Origin: an uncultured Coriobacteriaceae bacterium
GTDB taxonomy: Bacteria > Actinomycetota > Coriobacteriia > Coriobacteriales > Eggerthellaceae
Direction: 5' to 3'
DNA length: 64,000 nt
Assembly (NCBI GenBank): GCA_900550055.1
Contig: URQU01000001.1
Location: 1-64,000 of the forward strand
Each line of letters starts with the position of its first letter. Positions within the stretch are counted from its first letter, which is position 1. This document shows, one piece after another, positions 39,147-47,469 of this stretch. The translations under genes were made by a program, and so were the position numbers. The notes under the pieces are model-generated. The model was given only the letters and a program-made list of their open reading frames with translations. It made no database searches and had not been told where the DNA came from.

Positions 39147-40267
39147 ACACCGTCCTTCCGCTCAAGAGGCAAACGCACGACGCGAGCCGCAGCGAGCAAG
39201 TCCTCATCGAAATACGCCAGGTTCGCCGTGGTTATAAACGTTTGGATATCCCCCGAGACGAACTTCACCAGCGCACGACGACGCTGCTCGTCGAGCTCGC
39301 TCATCACATCGTCGAGCAGCAGCACCGGCTGCTGGCCCAAAAGGTCGCAGATAAGCGTGACTTCCGCAAGCTTAAACGCCAGCACCGCCGAGCGCTGCTG
39401 GCCTTGGCTTCCATACACTCCCACCGGACGCCCTTCGACGAAGAACTCGATGCGGTCGGCATGAGGCCCTACCAATGCGCGATGACGGGCGCGCTCTTGC
39501 GCCATCGACGCCGCAAGAGCCGCCGCGAAACGTTCGCGGGCTTCGTCGCGATCGAGCGTTTCGCCGACGTCAAGCCATTCGCCTTCGGCAAGCCACGACG
39601 GGGCATAGCGGGCCGACAACGTTTCACGGTTCCCCACGATCTCGGCGTAATAGCTAGCCATCGATGCCGCCAGCTTGCCGAATAGAGCCGCGCGATAGCA
39701 CGCCAGTTGAGCGCCGCAGGTGACCATCAAGTCGTTAAGGCTCTCCAGCAAAAGCGGCGATGCCTCGTCCTTCAGCAACGAATTCTTATGGCGCAACACC
39801 TTGTCGAAGTCTCGGCGTATCAGGTAATGATTGCGCGAAAGCTGCGACCCCACGGCGTCGAGGGCGTTGCGGCGCGTGGTGCCCGAACCCTTCGCCAGGT
39901 TCAGGTCGTCGGGAGTGAACGTGACCGAGGGGATGACGCCCTTCAAGTCCGCCGTCCGTTTCTGCTTGCCATTGAGAGTGAACCGGCGCTTGCCCGCCTC
40001 GATCGTCAGTCCCAGCTCCAACAGCCTGTTCTCGTCAGCAGCAGTTGCGCACAAGCGGGCAAAAGCGGCGCCTTCGCGCACAAGCTGCACCCCCGTAGGG
40101 TTTCTGAACGACGTTTGCGCCGTAAGCAGCTGAATCCCTTCCACGACGTTGGTCTTGCCGACGGCATTGGGCCCCACCAATACGGTCAGGGGCCCGATGT
40201 CGCTCAAGCGAAAGTGCTCATAGCTGCGGAAATCATCGAACGCAACGTCTTTGATACGAAGGCTCAT
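39143..40267 (-). CDS. recF: DNA replication and repair protein RecF
   Basis: 374 aa. Walker A VGPNAVGKTNVVE near the N-terminus, the RecF-typical ABC signature region (YGSQGQQRSAVLAFKLAE) and Walker B LLLDDVMSELD. SMC-like ATPase that helps load RecA at gaps. Start ATG 40267, 15 bases after dnaN; overlaps dciA at its end. Confidence 0.96.
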   Translation of the reverse strand: MSLRIKDVAFDDFRSYEHFRLSDIGPLTVLVGPNAVGKTNVVEGIQLLTAQTSFRNPTGVQLVREGAAFARLCATAADENRLLELGLTIEAGKRRFTLNGKQKRTADLKGVIPSVTFTPDDLNLAKGSGTTRRNALDAVGSQLSRNHYLIRRDFDKVLRHKNSLLKDEASPLLLESLNDLMVTCGAQLACYRAALFGKLAASMASYYAEIVGNRETLSARYAPSWLAEGEWLDVGETLDRDEARERFAAALAASMAQERARHRALVGPHADRIEFFVEGRPVGVYGSQGQQRSAVLAFKLAEVTLICDLLGQQPVLLLDDVMSELDEQRRRALVKFVSGDIQTFITTANLAYFDEDLLAAARVVRLPLERKDGV

Positions 40268-40282
40268 GCAACGCCTTCGTTG

Positions 40283-41383
40283 TTAGGAAATGCGCACAGG
40301 CATGACCAGGTACAGGAAGTTCTCGCCTTCGCCGGCTTTGAAAATACCCGGCTTCATGCCGGACTGAACTTCCAAGAACACGTCATCGGTACTCACCGAG
40401 CCCAAACCGTCGAGCACGTATGCGTAGTTGAAGGCGATTTCAACATTCTCGCCCTCGCCTTGGCACGCCAGCGTCTCCTGCGCGCTGCCCACATCTTGGG
40501 CGGCGGCGGAAAGCTGCACGGTCTGGCTTTCAACATCGATGGCGAACTTCACCGGCGAGCTTTGCTGGCCCAAGATCGACGTGCGCTTCACGCCAGAGAC
40601 CAGATGGCTGACATTGAGGCGTACACGCGTGGCGTAGGAATCAGGCAGCAGCTGACAATAGTTCGGGAAATTGCCCTCGATACGACGGTTGATGAACACG
40701 GTGTCGTGATAGGTGACCACGATCTGATTCTCCGCCAAGGCGATGGTCAGCGGGTCGTCCGTGCGCGTCAGGGAAGCAAGCTCCTGCAGGAAGGAGCCGG
40801 AGATAACGGCCTGGAAGCCCTCGGCCGCGGGCTCGCCAAGCTGGGCTTCGGTGATAGCAAGGCGATAGGAGTCGGTTGCCACCATCTTCAGCGTCTCACC
40901 TTCAAACGTGATAAGCACGCCGGTGAGAATGGCACGGCTCTCGTCCTTGGACACCACGCGTGCCACGCGTTTGACCATAGACGAGAACTGAGAGAACGGG
41001 ATGGAGATAGCCTGCTGCGTATCAACATGGGGGAATCCCGGGAAGTCTTCGGCATCCAGCGTCTTGATGGAGAACGAGGAAGCATCGCACGTGATAACGG
41101 CGGAATCCTCCCCGGTTTCAACATGCACGGCAGCATCGGGCAGATTCTTCACAATGTCGAAGAACAGCTTGCCGGGGAATACGGATCGGCCTTCCTCCTC
41201 CACCAGCGCGGGGATGGTGAATTGAATGGACAGCTCCAAGTCGGTTGCCTGCAGCGTCAGGTTGTCATTATGGGCATCCAGATAAATACCCGAAAGGATA
41301 GGCAGCGTAGAACGGGTGGCAATGCCTTTGAGCACAACGGCAAGCGCATCCTGCAGTTCCGATTGGTTGATGCTGAATTTCAC
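40283..41383 (-). CDS. dnaN: DNA polymerase III sliding clamp (beta subunit)
   Basis: 366 aa, three clamp domains. MKFSINQSELQDALAVVLKGIATRSTLPILSG is a standard start, and the C-terminal 'LYLVMPVRI' is the classic end of the third domain. Forms the ring that tethers polymerase III. Separated from dnaA by 364 bases that hold a DnaA-trio-like tract and a parS. Confidence 0.97.
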   Translation of the reverse strand: MKFSINQSELQDALAVVLKGIATRSTLPILSGIYLDAHNDNLTLQATDLELSIQFTIPALVEEEGRSVFPGKLFFDIVKNLPDAAVHVETGEDSAVITCDASSFSIKTLDAEDFPGFPHVDTQQAISIPFSQFSSMVKRVARVVSKDESRAILTGVLITFEGETLKMVATDSYRLAITEAQLGEPAAEGFQAVISGSFLQELASLTRTDDPLTIALAENQIVVTYHDTVFINRRIEGNFPNYCQLLPDSYATRVRLNVSHLVSGVKRTSILGQQSSPVKFAIDVESQTVQLSAAAQDVGSAQETLACQGEGENVEIAFNYAYVLDGLGSVSTDDVFLEVQSGMKPGIFKAGEGENFLYLVMPVRIS

Positions 41384-41485
41384 AGGCTCCTCTTTCCCTT
41401 ACGTAAGACGTTGCTCCATGATAGATGGTTCATGCAGCGTTGTTATTTATCTTCAATGCTTTTCTTTTAATAATAGGTTTTTGAA

Positions 41486-41512
41486 TAGTAGTAATAATAA
41501 GCGCGGTGGAAA
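41486..41512. other. DnaA-trio-like tract with GC-rich edge and adjacent DnaA-box-like site
   Basis: TAG-TAG-TAA-TAA-TAA (41486-41500), read 3'-5' as repeated (G/A)AT trinucleotides, abuts GCGCGG (41501-41506), which overlaps GGTGGAAAT, a 7/9 match to the inverted DnaA-box variant TGTGGAAAA. An AT-rich stretch (41445-41485) lies on the other side. A DnaA-box-like TTATCCCCA is at 41658-41666. The arrangement box - GC - trios - AT is that of the basal unwinding region described between dnaA and dnaN in Bacillus subtilis. Confidence 0.5.
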
Positions 41513-41705
41513 TGTTAAGAACTCGCAAAACCCCATGTCATTCCTGAAAAGTAATTCAACTTCCAATGTGGGCTGCCTGTTCTCTCAATCCACCATGATT
41601 ATTGATTACATTATCTTTCCCCTTAAGTCCGATGGTTTTCGCCATGTTTTACGTTGTTTATCCCCATGTTTTCCAGATTCCTTCAAAATGCCTGGTCAAC
41701 CTGGT

Positions 41706-41721
41706 AGTTTCACGTGAAACA
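41706..41721. other. parS site 5
   Basis: AGTTTCACGTGAAACA; core exact, first base A instead of T. It lies 27 bases from the dnaA stop in the dnaA-dnaN spacer. Confidence 0.88.
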
Positions 41722-41747
41722 TTGCGAATTTGCTTGTTGGCGAAACG

Positions 41748-43499
41748 TTATAGCTCGCGGATTATCTGCCTGAGGGCTTCCATCTCTTCGCGTGCAACGC
41801 GGTTCTCCTTCATTTTCGCCTCTATGTTGCCTACCGAGTACATGATTGTCGAGTGGTCCCTGTTGAACTTCTTTCCGATGTCCCCGTAAGGGATGTCGAG
41901 CAGCTGTCGGCACAGGTAGATGGCGGTTTGACGTGCGTGGGCGATATTGCGCGTCCTCTTCTTTCCCACGATGTCGGTGTGGCTGACCTTGAAGAAGTCC
42001 TCCGTCACCTTCAGGATGTCGTCTGCGGTGAGCCTTTTGCTGGGGCCGCCCGAGAAATGGTTCTCCAGCAATTTGCGCACGTCAGCCACGGTGATATCCG
42101 AGCCTTCGCCGCACTTCATCTTGACGATGACGTTGGTCACTGCGCTTTTCAGCTCTCTGATATTCGATCCCGAGCTTTCGGCGATGCATATCTGGACATC
42201 TTCGGGCATGTTGATGGGCCCGGATTGTTCCATGTCCTCGTATTCGCGGATGAAGCTTTTGACGATGCTCAGCTTGGTCTCGATCTCGGGTGGCTGGATG
42301 TCGAACGTGCCGCCGGAGTTGAAGCGCGTCTTGTAGCGTTCGTCGATGTCGATGTTTTTCGGCGCGCGGTCGGCTGAGAGCACGACCTGCTTGCCTTGGC
42401 TTGTCAGCTTGTTGAATATCTGGAACATGATGTCGAGCGTCTGCTTCTTGCCCTGCAACTGCTGGACGTCGTCGACAAGGAGAACGTCTGCTTCCTCGTA
42501 GTACATCTTGAAGTTCCTGTAGCTGGACTTCTCCGTATCATGCGCCGCCGATGCATCCATGTAGTCCTCGAGCAGCTCGTTTGAGTCTTTGTAGACGACC
42601 TGTAGGTTGGGCATGTTGCTGTTGATGTAGTTTTGTATGGCTCGAAGCAGATGTGTCTTGCCCAGCCCCGACCTTCCGTAGATGAACAGCGGGTTCAGGT
42701 GCGGTTTGCCCGGGGTTTCGGCAACGGAGACGGCCATGGAGTACGCCATGCGGTTCGAGTCGCCGATGACGAAGTTCTCGAACGTGAGCGTCGAGGTGAC
42801 CGAGTTGTTCGGCGCGAGATGGTCGGACGCGGCGCTGTCGGCCGGGATGGCCTGCGGGGCTGGTTCTTGTGGGGCGGCGGCAACGGGGGCTGCGGCGGCT
42901 TGCTGGTCCGGTGTGCTTGCCGAGGCCGCAACCGAGGTCTGCGCTGGCGGCACCTGTTGGACGGCATTGACCTGAGCCGTTGCCTGAGCCGGCATTGCTG
43001 CCGCCTGGACCGGCGCTGCGTCTAGCGTCTCGCTTGCCGGGGGGGTTACAACGGGGGTGACAGCTTGTTGTGCGGCTATCGGTTGGGCTACCGGTGCCGA
43101 AGCCGTCGGCTGAATCGCTGGTTGCGGCGCGGCTGCGGGGGTTGCAGCCGGAACCGCAGCTGCTGGCGCGGCCGGTTGTGCGGCGGGATTAGGCGCTGCA
43201 GCTGCAGCGGGTGCAGCCGGCGCTGCAGCAGGAGCCTGCGATTCGTCAATGCCGATGAGCACGTCGAAAGGCACCCCGCGGATCTCTTCGAGGGCGCGCT
43301 TGATGTGGTCGATGTAATGGCGCTCGATGAAGTTCTTGATGAATTCCGTATTTGCGGTCAGCATCATGAACCCGTCGCTGGCGGCTTGGGGAAACAGCTG
43401 GCTGAACAGCGCATCTACTTGGGGACCTATGATCCCCTCATAGCTTTTGACGCGGCTGCATACCTCCGCCCATAGCTGATTGATTTCTTCCGTGTTCAT
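41748..43499 (-). CDS. dnaA: Chromosomal replication initiator DnaA
   Basis: 583 aa from ATG 43499 (GAAGG upstream); six more open codons precede without a site. Domain I covers about 1-88. Domain II is an exceptionally long Ala/Pro/Gln linker of about 145 residues. Domain III is AAA+ with Walker A GRSGLGKTHLL and Walker B DVLLVDDVQQL. Domain IV carries the DNA-binding helix-turn-helix ('DIPYGDIGKKFNRDHSTIMYS'). The usual linker in model species is shorter; the composition matches the Q/P/A-rich linker of the neighbouring GHKL gene, perhaps reflecting the same bias. Oligomerises on oriC to open DNA. Confidence 0.97.
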   Translation of the reverse strand: MNTEEINQLWAEVCSRVKSYEGIIGPQVDALFSQLFPQAASDGFMMLTANTEFIKNFIERHYIDHIKRALEEIRGVPFDVLIGIDESQAPAAAPAAPAAAAAPNPAAQPAAPAAAVPAATPAAAPQPAIQPTASAPVAQPIAAQQAVTPVVTPPASETLDAAPVQAAAMPAQATAQVNAVQQVPPAQTSVAASASTPDQQAAAAPVAAAPQEPAPQAIPADSAASDHLAPNNSVTSTLTFENFVIGDSNRMAYSMAVSVAETPGKPHLNPLFIYGRSGLGKTHLLRAIQNYINSNMPNLQVVYKDSNELLEDYMDASAAHDTEKSSYRNFKMYYEEADVLLVDDVQQLQGKKQTLDIMFQIFNKLTSQGKQVVLSADRAPKNIDIDERYKTRFNSGGTFDIQPPEIETKLSIVKSFIREYEDMEQSGPINMPEDVQICIAESSGSNIRELKSAVTNVIVKMKCGEGSDITVADVRKLLENHFSGGPSKRLTADDILKVTEDFFKVSHTDIVGKKRTRNIAHARQTAIYLCRQLLDIPYGDIGKKFNRDHSTIMYSVGNIEAKMKENRVAREEMEALRQIIREL

Positions 43500-43580
43500 A
43501 AGCAGGCCTTCGATCATGCGCGTTTAGGCGTGTTCGCCTTGCGCGGTTTCGGTTCGTTGAAAACTGATTGCCGCCGTGTT

Positions 43581-44717
43581 TTACAGCAGCTGCGCAACCT
43601 GGATTCCCAGGTTCGTGAGCATGCGCTTTTTGCCGGACATTTTCAAAAGACCGATACCTTCCAGCTTCGTCAGCGCTTTATGCACGCTCGACGGCGCCGC
43701 TCCGGTCAGTTTGGCTACGTCCGATACGCCCAGCACCCCTTCTTTCATGAAGATGACGAGGAAGTCCTTCTCGCGCTGGGACAGGGACGCGATGATCGGC
43801 TGCGCATCCACCGGCGCGGGCTGGATCTGTGGTTGCTGCTGCATTTGCTGGCCGTAGGGGTAGCCCATCGGTTGCTGGATAGGTGCTTGCGCGTAGCCCT
43901 GCTGGGCGGTCGGCACGTATCCGGGCTGTGCGAACTGCTGAGGGGCTGCGTATGCCATCTGTGGGGCCTGCTGGTATGCCTGCATAGGCGGCTGGGCCGC
44001 AAACCCCGGTGCATATTGAGCCGAAGGCTGAGCGTATGCGGGCTGGGCGTTGTATGCAGGTTCGTGATCCTCCTCGGCGATTCGATAGCGCGGCGCCGTG
44101 GGTTCTTGGTGCTCTGCGCTCTCGTCTTCTTCGACATGATCGATCTCCAACTCCTTGGGAAGCTGAGGATTGCTGCCGTTGGCGCTGATGGTGACCACCG
44201 ATCCGGTGCCGAGGTTGTCCTCGATGCTGATGGTCCCATGGGTGAAGTCAAGATATTCTTTCACGATGGGGAGACCCGACCCTACGCCGCGGATATAGCT
44301 TTTCATGGGTTCGATGGCTGAAGTGAATCCGGGCAGTTGCGCGCGGTCCTTACAGGCGATGCCCGGCCCCTGGTCCGCGAAGCGGATGGTGCAGCCGTGA
44401 TCGAGGATGGACACCGTTGCTTCCTGGAATCGTGCGTGTATGAAGTTTTCCGAAACCTCGCGGATAACCGTATAGGGGATGGTGCCGCCTGCCGCCTGCG
44501 ATTGCTGGTACACGTTCGTTGCCAGGCTTTCGATGAATTCGCCGGTGGGAGCGGGCTGGATTTCAGTGACGCGCGGCGCGCTTAGCAAGTTGTCGTATAG
44601 GGCGATACGCGCAACCGAATTCACGTGAGTGAAGTCGAAGCCCTCGTCATCGTTGTTTTCAGGCGATTCCTGATGCTGTTCTTGCTCGCTCATCTGCGCT
44701 TTTACCGCTTTCCACAT
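43581..44717 (-). CDS. GHKL ATPase - winged-helix fusion protein next to dnaA, function unknown
   Basis: 378 aa. The N-terminal half is a Bergerat-fold ATPase: N-box REVSENFIHA (86-95, Glu87 and Asn91), G1 DQGPG (115-119), G2 GVGSGLPI (144-151), then 'GTISIEDNLGTGSVVTI'. There is no histidine-phosphotransfer helix, so it is not a classical sensor kinase; the layout is closer to SpoIIAB/RsbW-type ATPases. A Gln/Pro/Tyr/Ala-rich linker covers about 215-305. The C-terminus (310-378) is a MarR-like winged helix (SQREKDFLVIFMKEG, 'GVSDVAKLTGAAPSSVHKALTKLEGIGLLKM'). It lies 82 bases upstream of dnaA on the same strand, directly beside the oriC candidate. Start uncertain: ATG 44717 or 44693, neither with a strong ribosome site. 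Possible regulator of dnaA or oriC; inference only. Confidence 0.8.
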   Translation of the reverse strand: MWKAVKAQMSEQEQHQESPENNDDEGFDFTHVNSVARIALYDNLLSAPRVTEIQPAPTGEFIESLATNVYQQSQAAGGTIPYTVIREVSENFIHARFQEATVSILDHGCTIRFADQGPGIACKDRAQLPGFTSAIEPMKSYIRGVGSGLPIVKEYLDFTHGTISIEDNLGTGSVVTISANGSNPQLPKELEIDHVEEDESAEHQEPTAPRYRIAEEDHEPAYNAQPAYAQPSAQYAPGFAAQPPMQAYQQAPQMAYAAPQQFAQPGYVPTAQQGYAQAPIQQPMGYPYGQQMQQQPQIQPAPVDAQPIIASLSQREKDFLVIFMKEGVLGVSDVAKLTGAAPSSVHKALTKLEGIGLLKMSGKKRMLTNLGIQVAQLL

Positions 44718-45766
44718 TCGTTGTTTTCCAAAGTTTTACACATTTTCGGGAAAAATCCTTGAAAAGTGTACCTTCTTTTCTCATCGAATTCCATTCAACT
44801 GGGCAAATTCCGGAATCGAATGTGGAAAAATCACTATTGAGTGAAAGTTTTTCACATCATCTAACACGCTGTTTCCCCCGTTTTCCACTTTCTATTCAAA
44901 GATTGTTGAAAAGTGGAATGAAAACTCGAATTACTGTGAAAAACAGAGGTGTAAAGGTTTTCGACATTGTTGAAATTCCAGGTTGTTCCGACAGGTTTCG
45001 ATGGTTTTTTCCAACTGGTGGGAAGGTTTTGCTGAAAGATTTTGAAAGGGCCAGGTCAGTCGTGTATTCCATCGGAAAGCATCGTGATATCGTCGCAAGG
45101 AACGGAAAAATGCCTGCTCAGAAGCGTGTTGAAAACTGTGCATATGCTTAATTGCCTGGTCAAGCGCTTGCTCGGTTGCGGTTTTCAGCGCTTCGAAAAC
45201 GCGTGCTTCGATATTTTTCCACAGCGTTTTTCGAGTGAATTCCAAGTTTTCAACGTTTTCCACAATCGTCTGAATCGCCCGATGGGGAGAACGCGTTTTT
45301 TCAGCCGCAGGTTGTGGGATTCGGGATGTATTTCCTTCTTTTCGGCGGCATCAATCGGCTTGAAGCCTGCTTTCGCTGGATTTCATTTCGTTGCTCACCC
45401 GGTTTTCCACCGCTATTTCTTCACGTGCTGAGGGTAGGTTCTGACGTGGGCGGTGAAGCGTGCTCCACGCGCGATCTCCCCTCCCCGGGGGTGCAGAAGC
45501 ACCTTCGCTAGATGAAGAGGGTTCGGCGTCCCCAGCCAATACCAGCGAGATTCCCTACTCGTTTTTTCATACACCGGTGCGCTCGAACCGCCGAAAAGAC
45601 GTCCCCACTAGATGTTGCGACCTATGATCTCGATTCCCCAACGAATTGTTGAAAGCAACGTTTTCCAGTGCATCGACAATGTTGTGGAAAACTTTGTGTT
45701 TTCGCAGGTGGGCTTTCATGATGTGGGTATCTTGTGCATCAGCTGGCATATATAGGTAAAAACCTT
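44718..45766. other. oriC: oriC candidate: gene-free region with many DnaA-box-like sites
   Basis: More than 1 kb without a plausible gene, AT-rich against its surroundings. Exact TTTTCCACA occurs at 45215-45223 and 45256-45264 (plus) and 44821-44829 and 45683-45691 (minus). Close variants: TTTTACACA 44734-44742, TTTTTCACA 44848-44856, TTTTCCACT 44881-44889, TGTGAAAAA 44935-44943 (inverted), TTTTCCACC 45403-45411, and CTTTCCACA 44708-44716 just inside the GHKL gene. The common box is TTATCCACA, so a one-base-shifted preference is implied. Position between rpmH and the dnaA cluster and the change in coding strand here both support an origin. Confidence 0.75.
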
Positions 45767-45794
45767 TTGACAGCCGTGCTGTTCCGGTTATACT
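45767..45794 (+). promoter_or_regulatory. Promoter of the rpmH operon
   Basis: TTGACA (45767-45772) and TATACT (45789-45794) with a 16-base spacer, about 28 bases before the rpmH ribosome site. Confidence 0.8.
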
Positions 45795-45829
45795 CAACAA
45801 GTTGCTCTAAACCATGAAAGGGAAACGAT

Positions 45830-45964
45830 ATGAAGCGCACCTATCAACCTAACACTCGTAAGCGTGCCAAGTGCCACGGCTTCCGTGCCCGCATGGCAAC
45901 CAAGGGCGGCCGCAAGGTTCTGGCTGCTCGCCGTGCTAAGGGTCGTAAGCGTCTCTGCGTGTAA
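45830..45964 (+). CDS. rpmH: Ribosomal protein bL34
   Basis: 44 aa, the standard size. MKRTYQPNTRKRAKCHGFR start, very basic, ends GRKRLCV. AAAGGG lies eight bases before ATG 45830. First gene of the plus-strand origin-proximal operon and a marker for the replication origin in most bacteria. Confidence 0.98.
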   Translation: MKRTYQPNTRKRAKCHGFRARMATKGGRKVLAARRAKGRKRLCV

Positions 45965-45975
45965 AGAGTATTCGA

Positions 45976-46302
45976 TTGGAGACTATCAAGTCCAAAGCGG
46001 ACATCTCCGATCTGTTCTCTAGCGGAAAGCGCCTGCGTACACCGTACCTTACGCTCATAGTGTTACCAGCGAAGCAGCACGGCCTTCACGGTCGTGTTGC
46101 TTTTATTGCAGGAAAAAAATCCGGTAACGCTGTATGGCGTAACAGCGCAAAACGTCGGATGAGAGCTATTTGTCATGAGTTGGGCGGCCCATTCCCGAAT
46201 CTCGATGTGATATTTCTCGCGAAGTCGGGTATTTGTCGCGCCAAGTATAGTAAAGTGCTCGAAACATGCGACGAAGCGCTGAAACGCGCTGGAATTCGGT
46301 AG
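45976..46302 (+). CDS. rnpA: Ribonuclease P protein component
   Basis: 108 aa. TTG start at 45976 (AAGAG upstream), 11 bases after rpmH. Basic protein with the RNase P signature region 'NAVWRNSAKRRMRAICHEL', close to the usual RNR motif with Asn-Arg variation. Pairs with RNase P RNA for tRNA 5' maturation; the RNA gene is not in this window. Confidence 0.94.
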   Translation: METIKSKADISDLFSSGKRLRTPYLTLIVLPAKQHGLHGRVAFIAGKKSGNAVWRNSAKRRMRAICHELGGPFPNLDVIFLAKSGICRAKYSKVLETCDEALKRAGIR

Positions 46303-46314
46303 GGTCTGATTGGA

Positions 46315-46548
46315 ATGAAGAAAGGTTTCGGAAGCATACCGTGTAAGGTGGCTATGTTTCTCATTACCTTTTATAGGGCGGCTATCTCGCCTATGTTCCC
46401 GTCGTGCTGCCGTTTTACCCCGACGTGCTCAGAATATGGGCTCATCGCGTTTCAACGCTATGGTTTCGCAAAGGGCTTAAGGCTGACGGTAAAACGTATT
46501 CTACGGTGTCGACCTGGAGGGCCGCACGGCTACGATCCCGTTCCGTAA
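46315..46548 (+). CDS. yidD: Membrane protein insertion efficiency factor YidD
   Basis: 77 aa. Typical YidD block FYRAAISPMFPSCCRFTPTC followed by SEYGLIAFQRYGFAKGLRLTVKRILRC and the PxGPHGYDPVP end. Amphipathic protein thought to help membrane-protein insertion with YidC. Lies between rnpA and yidC as usual. Confidence 0.96.
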   Translation: MKKGFGSIPCKVAMFLITFYRAAISPMFPSCCRFTPTCSEYGLIAFQRYGFAKGLRLTVKRILRCRPGGPHGYDPVP

Positions 46549-46601
46549 GGACGGGGCTTTGCCGGCGGCTTTTTGTCGGTTAAAGGAAGGAAAACCATAG
46601 T

Positions 46602-47393
46602 ATGTGGGAAGTATTCAAGAACTGGATATTCGATATCATCCAATTCTTCTTCGGCTTCTGCCAAGACTGGGGCTTGGCCATCATCATCGTGACCATCATC
46701 TTCCGTGTGCTTATCTCCCCGCTTATGCACAAGCAGACGAAGTCTTCTTATCAGATGCAGAAGGTTCAGCCTCTGATGCAGGAGATTCAGGCGAAGTACG
46801 CCAACGATCCGCAGCGTATGCAGGAAGAGATGCAAAAGCTTTACGCTGATGCCAAGTTCAACCCCTTGGCCGGCTGCCTCCCCATGCTTCTGCAGATGCC
46901 TATCTTCATCGCTCTGTTCCAGGTGCTTCGCGAGATGCCCAACTACCTGGGTTCCGACGAGGGCTACCAGTTCTTCAATCTGGTTCCCAACCTGGTTATG
47001 ACGCCGTCCGGTGCGGTTGCTGGGGGCTTCAGCACGTTCCTCCCGTACCTTATCCTTATGATCGTCTTCGCTGGTGCAACGTTTTTGCCCATGATTTTGA
47101 TGCAGATGGGCCAGAAGGATAACCCGCAGCGCAACCAGACCATGATCATGGCTGGTGTCATGAGCTTGTTCATGCTGTGGGTCAGCTGGAGCTCTCCTGC
47201 TGGCGTTCTTCTGTTCTGGGGTGCTTCCTCCATCATCGGCGTGTGCCAGCAGCAAATCTCCATGCGCATCATGAAGAAGCGCGATGCGGAGAAGGAGGAG
47301 ACTATCGAGGTGAAGCCGATCGAGGTCGATGTCACTCGTAAGGCTAAGAAGCCGCGTCCGAAGAAGAAGGACACCTCCAAAAAGCACGCTTAA
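46602..47393 (+). CDS. yidC: Membrane protein insertase YidC
   Basis: 263 aa, Oxa1-type. Five hydrophobic segments: the first after the start (WIFDIIQFFFGF), then LAIIIVTIIFRVLISPLM with the conserved Arg in the groove, a cytosolic amphipathic hairpin (YQMQKVQPLMQEIQAKYANDP), and three later helices. The basic tail (KAKKPRPKKKDTSKK) can contact the ribosome. Lacks a lipobox and the large Gram-negative periplasmic domain. Confidence 0.96.
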   Translation: MWEVFKNWIFDIIQFFFGFCQDWGLAIIIVTIIFRVLISPLMHKQTKSSYQMQKVQPLMQEIQAKYANDPQRMQEEMQKLYADAKFNPLAGCLPMLLQMPIFIALFQVLREMPNYLGSDEGYQFFNLVPNLVMTPSGAVAGGFSTFLPYLILMIVFAGATFLPMILMQMGQKDNPQRNQTMIMAGVMSLFMLWVSWSSPAGVLLFWGASSIIGVCQQQISMRIMKKRDAEKEETIEVKPIEVDVTRKAKKPRPKKKDTSKKHA

Positions 47394-47417
47394 TCGATTT
47401 TGCGTAATGGTGCGCGG

Positions 47418-47433
47418 TGTTTCACGTGAAACA
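47418..47433. other. parS site 6, centre of a 32-bp perfect palindrome between yidC and jag
   Basis: TGTTTCACGTGAAACA within a perfect palindrome spanning 47410-47441 (arms GTGCGCGG / CCGCGCAC). In RNA this makes a 16-bp stem, with TTTTT eight bases further, so it may also work as a terminator or attenuator after yidC. Confidence 0.93.
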
Positions 47434-47469
47434 CCGCGCACTGTGGTTTTTAGTTCTAAGGAGCTGCAA

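Noticed and set aside
44611..44630. TTCACGTGA-containing sequence near 44620 as a further parS
   Set aside because: Only the inner bases match (ATTCACGTGAGT); outer bases needed for ParB binding are missing.
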